Assembly: GCF_000282355.1 (NCBI RefSeq)
Contig: NZ_AKJL01000041.1
Span: 1-35,429 of the forward strand
DNA length: 35,429 nucleotides
Origin: Pseudomonas sp. GM49
Lineage (GTDB): Bacteria; Pseudomonadota; Gammaproteobacteria; Pseudomonadales; Pseudomonadaceae
Direction of reading: 5' to 3'
The notes beneath the pieces were generated by a model. The model did not search any database, was not told the DNA's origin, and worked only from the letters and a program-made list of their open reading frames with translations. The position numbers and the translations under genes were made by a program. This document shows positions 31,995-35,429 of the stretch, one piece after another (within the stretch, counting starts at the first letter, position 1; each line of letters starts with the position of its first letter).

Positions 31995-32494
31995 TCGGAG
32001 CTGACGACGATTGCGACCCGGCGATTCTCGGTGCGGCCACTGGAGGTGCTGTTGGTGGCCACCGGTACGCTGCTGCCCAGGCCGCGTAACTGGATATTTT
32101 CCGGCTTCATGCCGACCGTGTTGAGAACCCTGGCCACGCTTTTCGCCCGGCGCACGGACAGTTGCTCGTTGTAAGCCTCTTTGCCCGATGCGTCGGTGTG
32201 ACCATCGACCCGCACTCCCTCGATACCCACACCGAGCAGCGCCTTGCCGATGCGCTCGACGATCTCGGTGCTCTGCTTGTTCAGGCTGTCATCGTCGCTG
32301 CCGAACAACACCTTGCCGGACAAACCGAAGGCCCAGCCATCGTCGGTCAGTTCGAACCCTTGCTGTTTCAGCACGGCGATTTGCGCCGGGGTCAGGCCTT
32401 TTGGCGGGGTGGTCTGGCAACCGGCCAGGCTCAGCAAGGCCACGAGCAAAGTCATGGTGAAAAAACGCAGGGAACGCGGGTTGAAAATGAACAC
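31991..32494 (-). CDS. yfiB: YfiB, OmpA-like lipoprotein of the YfiBNR system
   Basis: A 167-residue outer-membrane lipoprotein. The lipobox LAGC places the lipidated cysteine at C26 when counted from the GTG start at 32494, as in P. aeruginosa YfiB, which supports this start; GGAG lies 10 nt upstream. An OmpA/Pal peptidoglycan-binding domain fills residues 55-165 (GHTDASGKEAYNEQLSVRRAKSVARVL and GRTENRRVAIVV). In P. aeruginosa YfiB sequesters YfiR at the outer membrane and so releases YfiN. It is last in the operon yfiR-yfiN-yfiB, 5 bp after yfiN. Confidence 0.9.
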   Translation of the reverse strand: MFIFNPRSLRFFTMTLLVALLSLAGCQTTPPKGLTPAQIAVLKQQGFELTDDGWAFGLSGKVLFGSDDDSLNKQSTEIVERIGKALLGVGIEGVRVDGHTDASGKEAYNEQLSVRRAKSVARVLNTVGMKPENIQLRGLGSSVPVATNSTSSGRTENRRVAIVVSSD

Positions 32495-32499
32495 GGAAA

Positions 32500-33768
32500 T
32501 CAGCTCCTGTTTTGAACATCGGCGGCAGGGTGATCCGACCCTGCCGTGTACTGTGCGCCTCGGGACAGGCGCTTGGCCTGGTACATCGCCCCATCGGCGG
32601 CATTGAGCAGGGCACCCGGCGTTGCGCCATGATCCGGGTACACCGCGACGCCGATACTGAGTGAGGTCAATACCTGGGTGCTGCCCGGCAATGGAATAGG
32701 CATGTCCATGCTGGCCAGAATCTTGTCGGCAATCCGTTCGGCGTCTTCGGTCTTGTGCAGCGGTGTCAGCAGCACGGCAAACTCATCGCCACCCAACCGC
32801 GCCACCAGGTCTCCTTCCCGCAGTTGAGCGCGTACCCGGTTGGCCACGGCCACCAACACCGCATCCCCCGCCGCATGGCCGAAACTGTCGTTGATCTCCT
32901 TGAAGCGATCGCTGTCGAGAAACAACACCGCCACTCGCTCGCCGAGCTTGTTGGCGTTGCGCAGCGCACGCATCAGGCGACCTTCGAAAAACGCCCGGTT
33001 GGGCAATCCGGTGAGGCTGTCGTGACTGGCCTGGTGAGCCAGGGATTCGTTTTCGCTTTGCAGGTGCGATTGCCAGGCTTCGAGTTCATCGAGCAGGGCA
33101 TTGAAGTCGTTGCCGAAATCGTCGAGCTCGGCAATGTCGGCGGGCGGCACGCGCTTGTCGAAGGCCCGTTCACTGCGCGCGGCGTGGGCGACGGTGGCCA
33201 GGTTGCGCAGGGGCTTGATGATCCCGCGAAGTTGTCGGCGTGCCAAAAAGAGCGCAACCCAGGCACTCACGGCCGTGCACAAGACGATACCCATCAGGCC
33301 GCTGAGCAAAAAGCGCATCAGGCTGGCGCCATGACCGGTGAGCCTGATGCTGCCGATTTCCCGCCCTTGATGCAGGATCGGCATGCTCATCGGTTCTTCG
33401 AGAAACGCTTTGGCGATGCGCAGTTCGAGATCGGAGCCCCATCCGGTTTCCGGTCGTTGCCAACGGGCCAGCAACTGCCCCTGCCGGTCGAACACCTGGG
33501 CGTCGGCCACTTCTTCGGTGGACGCAATCAACGCCAGCGCCTCGGTGGCAGCGGGTTTGTCGTTGAACACCACCGCGGCTTCCACGGTGTAGGTGATCGA
33601 GCGTGCGATCAGGTGCAGGTTGTGATCCGCGTACACACGCAAAGCCAGCACGCCGAGCAACGTCAGCGAAACACTGGCCATGGCGACGCCCACCAGCGCG
33701 ACGAGCAAGTTGCCACGACCGATGACCGAATGCAAAGTCGGGCGACTGCCCGGAGTCAGTAGATTCAT
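32500..33768 (-). CDS. yfiN: YfiN/TpbB membrane diguanylate cyclase
   Basis: A 422-residue inner-membrane enzyme that makes c-di-GMP from GTP. Two membrane helices (about residues 20-44 and 150-175) flank a periplasmic PAS-like sensor. A HAMP segment (about 177-230) follows, then a GGDEF domain with the intact catalytic motif GGDEF at 326-330. The product-inhibition site RxxD is R317-D320, exactly five residues before it. In P. aeruginosa YfiN is held inactive by periplasmic YfiR and drives exopolysaccharide production and small-colony variants when released. Its ATG overlaps the yfiR stop (ATGA), showing coupling. Confidence 0.94.
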   Translation of the reverse strand: MNLLTPGSRPTLHSVIGRGNLLVALVGVAMASVSLTLLGVLALRVYADHNLHLIARSITYTVEAAVVFNDKPAATEALALIASTEEVADAQVFDRQGQLLARWQRPETGWGSDLELRIAKAFLEEPMSMPILHQGREIGSIRLTGHGASLMRFLLSGLMGIVLCTAVSAWVALFLARRQLRGIIKPLRNLATVAHAARSERAFDKRVPPADIAELDDFGNDFNALLDELEAWQSHLQSENESLAHQASHDSLTGLPNRAFFEGRLMRALRNANKLGERVAVLFLDSDRFKEINDSFGHAAGDAVLVAVANRVRAQLREGDLVARLGGDEFAVLLTPLHKTEDAERIADKILASMDMPIPLPGSTQVLTSLSIGVAVYPDHGATPGALLNAADGAMYQAKRLSRGAQYTAGSDHPAADVQNRS

Positions 33769-34340
33769 GACGCCGCCGGCTTGCGGCGGGAGAGTTGCAG
33801 CACACTCGGATGGATGCGTACACCGCTACGAGCGACGGAGTCGAGATTGACCTCGAACGACACCTGCTCGTCGCTGACCCGCAAGCAAAACAAGCTGCCA
33901 ACAGTGCACTGCTCGTCACTCTCGCTAATGCTCAACACCGGATGCCCGATCAACGCGGCAAACAATCGGCTGCGTTGTTCGCCGGTCAGCTTGCCGATGT
34001 AAACCGCATCGCAGTCACTGACAATCGAAGGATTGTCGGCCAGCAAGCGTTGCACCGTGACAGGTCGACCGGTCGCCTGGGTCGTGCCTTTGACCAGGTC
34101 GTCGGTGTATTCGGTAGGGCCAACCAGGCACAGGCGCAGCAGCTTTGGCTCAACGGGCCAGCGGGCATAGCTGAGGATGCCGAGGACCACCTGGGTTACC
34201 GCTTTGGCGCGTTGGTCCGCCATGCCCACCGGGGCTTGCGATTGAGCGAAAACGACGCTGGCCAGCAGACAAAGAAGGATGGCAAGCAGCGCTTTCTTAC
34301 AGCCAACGACGCGCTCTGTCGTCCTGACAGCCACCTTCAT
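33765..34340 (-). CDS. yfiR: YfiR, periplasmic repressor of YfiN
   Basis: A 191-residue secreted protein (DUF4154 family). A signal peptide is seen (KKALLAILLCLLASVVFAQ, cleavage near residue 32). With the ATG at 34340 the cysteines fall at C71, C110, C145 and C152, the same numbers as the redox-active cysteines of P. aeruginosa YfiR. That agreement argues against the longer frame that begins at 34388. YfiR inhibits YfiN in the periplasm and is controlled by its disulfide state and by YfiB. It heads the operon; the 119-bp gap to recD holds its promoter, though none could be assigned. Confidence 0.93.
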   Translation of the reverse strand: MKVAVRTTERVVGCKKALLAILLCLLASVVFAQSQAPVGMADQRAKAVTQVVLGILSYARWPVEPKLLRLCLVGPTEYTDDLVKGTTQATGRPVTVQRLLADNPSIVSDCDAVYIGKLTGEQRSRLFAALIGHPVLSISESDEQCTVGSLFCLRVSDEQVSFEVNLDSVARSGVRIHPSVLQLSRRKPAAS

Positions 34341-34459
34341 GCCGGGATACTCTTTGACCGAAGCGAAATGATGCCGCAACGATAGCACAGCGAGGAAATG
34401 CCAGCGAGGCCACGTACTACGCCACTTCGGACAATTTCCTACAATCGCTCACTGACCTT

Positions 34460-35429
34460 TCAGTCTGTCGGCTCGCTGCCGTCCTTCAGCTCCAGCATCA
34501 GCCCGCTCAAGCGCTTGACCCTGCGTTTCACCGCCTCTTCAAACACGCCTGCACGCGACTCGATCAAGGTGAACCAGTTCTTGGCCCGGGTGATCCCGGT
34601 GTAGATCAGTTCCTTGGTCAGCACAGGGTTCAAGGCGTCGGGGAGGATCAACGCGGTGTGGGCAAATTCCGAGCCCTGGGATTTATGCACGGTCATGGCG
34701 TACACGGTTTCGACATCATTGAGCCGGCTCGGCAGGACAAAGCGCACGCCACCCTGGCCGTCATTGCGCGGGAAGGCGACACGCAGAACCTGCTTGCCGG
34801 CCTCGGGGCCCTCACGCTCCGGAAGCTTGAGGGCGATGCCGATATCGCCGTTCATCAAACCCAGGCCGTAATCGTTGCGGGTCATCAGCACGGGGCGACC
34901 TTCGTACCACTGCTGGTCACTGTCGATCAGGCGTGCCCTTAGCAAGGCGTCCGTCACTCGCTGGTTCAAGCCCTCCACACCCCACGGCCCCTTGCGCACG
35001 GCACATAACAACTGGAACGCGTCGAAGGCTTGCAACACCTCCCGGGCCCAGTCGGTCCAGCGTGAATCTTCCAGCGGACTATCGAGCGCCGGGCGCTGAT
35101 TGCGCAGCAGGCTCAAGTAGTGCCGATAACCCTGCGGCCCTTCACCGTGGCCTTCGAGCAGCAAGCGTTCCAGAGCCCGGTCCTGCTCCCCCTTGAGGGA
35201 CAAGGAATACACGTCGTCATGGCTTCGCGCAGACAACAACTTGCGTGCTTCTTCGGGTTGCTGCTGGTTGACCCAACGAGCCAGTTGGCCAATACCGCTG
35301 CCTTCACCGAATCGCCGGGAATGGCGCAACATCACAACCTGTTGAGCCAATGGATGAGCACCCTGCACGTCCTCCTGCAGTCCGCTGGCCTGCAGGCTTT
35401 CGCCACTGACGGCTTCCAGCCACTGGCGC
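34460..35429 (-). CDS. recD: RecD, exodeoxyribonuclease V alpha subunit, C-terminal part (cut by window edge)
   Basis: The last 323 codons of the RecD helicase of RecBCD, which loads on double-strand breaks and unwinds DNA 5' to 3'. The frame is open to the window edge (RQWLEAVSGESLQAS before the visible part). Superfamily 1 helicase motifs are seen: LRHSRRFGEGSGIG (motif IV region), TVHKSQGSEFAHT (motif V) and ELIYTGITRAKNWFTL (motif VI). MTRNDYGLGLMNGDIGI is the usual RecD segment before motif V. The Walker A region lies outside the window. The stop is at 34460, about 120 bp from the yfiR start on the same strand. Confidence 0.93.
   Translation of the reverse strand, partial: RQWLEAVSGESLQASGLQEDVQGAHPLAQQVVMLRHSRRFGEGSGIGQLARWVNQQQPEEARKLLSARSHDDVYSLSLKGEQDRALERLLLEGHGEGPQGYRHYLSLLRNQRPALDSPLEDSRWTDWAREVLQAFDAFQLLCAVRKGPWGVEGLNQRVTDALLRARLIDSDQQWYEGRPVLMTRNDYGLGLMNGDIGIALKLPEREGPEAGKQVLRVAFPRNDGQGGVRFVLPSRLNDVETVYAMTVHKSQGSEFAHTALILPDALNPVLTKELIYTGITRAKNWFTLIESRAGVFEEAVKRRVKRLSGLMLELKDGSEPTD

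Noticed and set aside
34341..34388. N-terminal extension of YfiR from an upstream start
   Set aside because: The shorter start places the signal peptide at the N-terminus and gives cysteine numbers identical to P. aeruginosa YfiR.

Overview
This window reads as chromosomal DNA of a Pseudomonas, most likely of the P. fluorescens group. The evidence is GC-rich codon use, the Pseudomonas-type REP repeats between genes (GAGCGAGCTTGCTCGC and GGGCTTGCCC cores), a kynureninase of 416 residues with the residue numbering of the P. fluorescens enzyme, and a YfiBNR operon whose cysteine positions match the P. aeruginosa proteins. No rRNA, tRNA, insertion sequence, prophage or CRISPR array was seen. Coding density is high and almost every gap is explained by promoters, terminators or REP hairpins.

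Layout. (1) 1-5087: a minus-strand operon of an alkyl-DHAP-synthase-like FAD oxidase, a GlpD-like FAD dehydrogenase and a truncated-by-window FGGY sugar/polyol kinase, divergent from an AraC-type regulator; the substrate is unknown. (2) 5129-5497: a small glyoxalase/bleomycin-resistance-fold protein. (3) 5735-9418: a gntP-type transporter, an RpiR-type regulator and a D-aminoacylase in one operon, with clear candidate operators upstream. (4) 9604-15438: a SulP transporter; a LysR gene, mdaB and a divergent quinol/antibiotic monooxygenase-like gene; and a TauE/SafE exporter divergent from another LysR gene.

(5) 15469-27692 is the core of the window: a nearly complete tryptophan-to-catechol locus. 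KynA opens tryptophan to N-formylkynurenine, KynB deformylates it, KynU cleaves kynurenine to anthranilate plus alanine, and AntABC dioxygenates anthranilate to catechol. The same stretch carries an AroP permease, a second amino-acid permease, an OprD-family porin and the two regulators KynR (Lrp type) and AntR (AraC type). Repeated candidate operators are visible at the kynU/kynR and antA promoters, and several leaders carry AAnAAnAA motifs expected to bind Hfq/Crc, implying catabolite repression of the set.

(6) 27957-28301: a cupin gene interrupted by an in-frame amber codon. (7) 28473-31994: mmsA-mmsB (valine degradation) divergent from a LysR regulator. (8) 31991-34340: the yfiR-yfiN-yfiB c-di-GMP signalling operon. 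(9) 34460-end: the C-terminal part of recD, cut by the window edge.

The most notable points are the uncharacterised AGPS/GlpD/FGGY cluster, the amber-interrupted cupin, the symmetric kynU/kynR control region with possible alternative leader hairpins, the tandem AntR-type repeats, and a 223-bp hairpin element flanked by identical 10-bp direct repeats.
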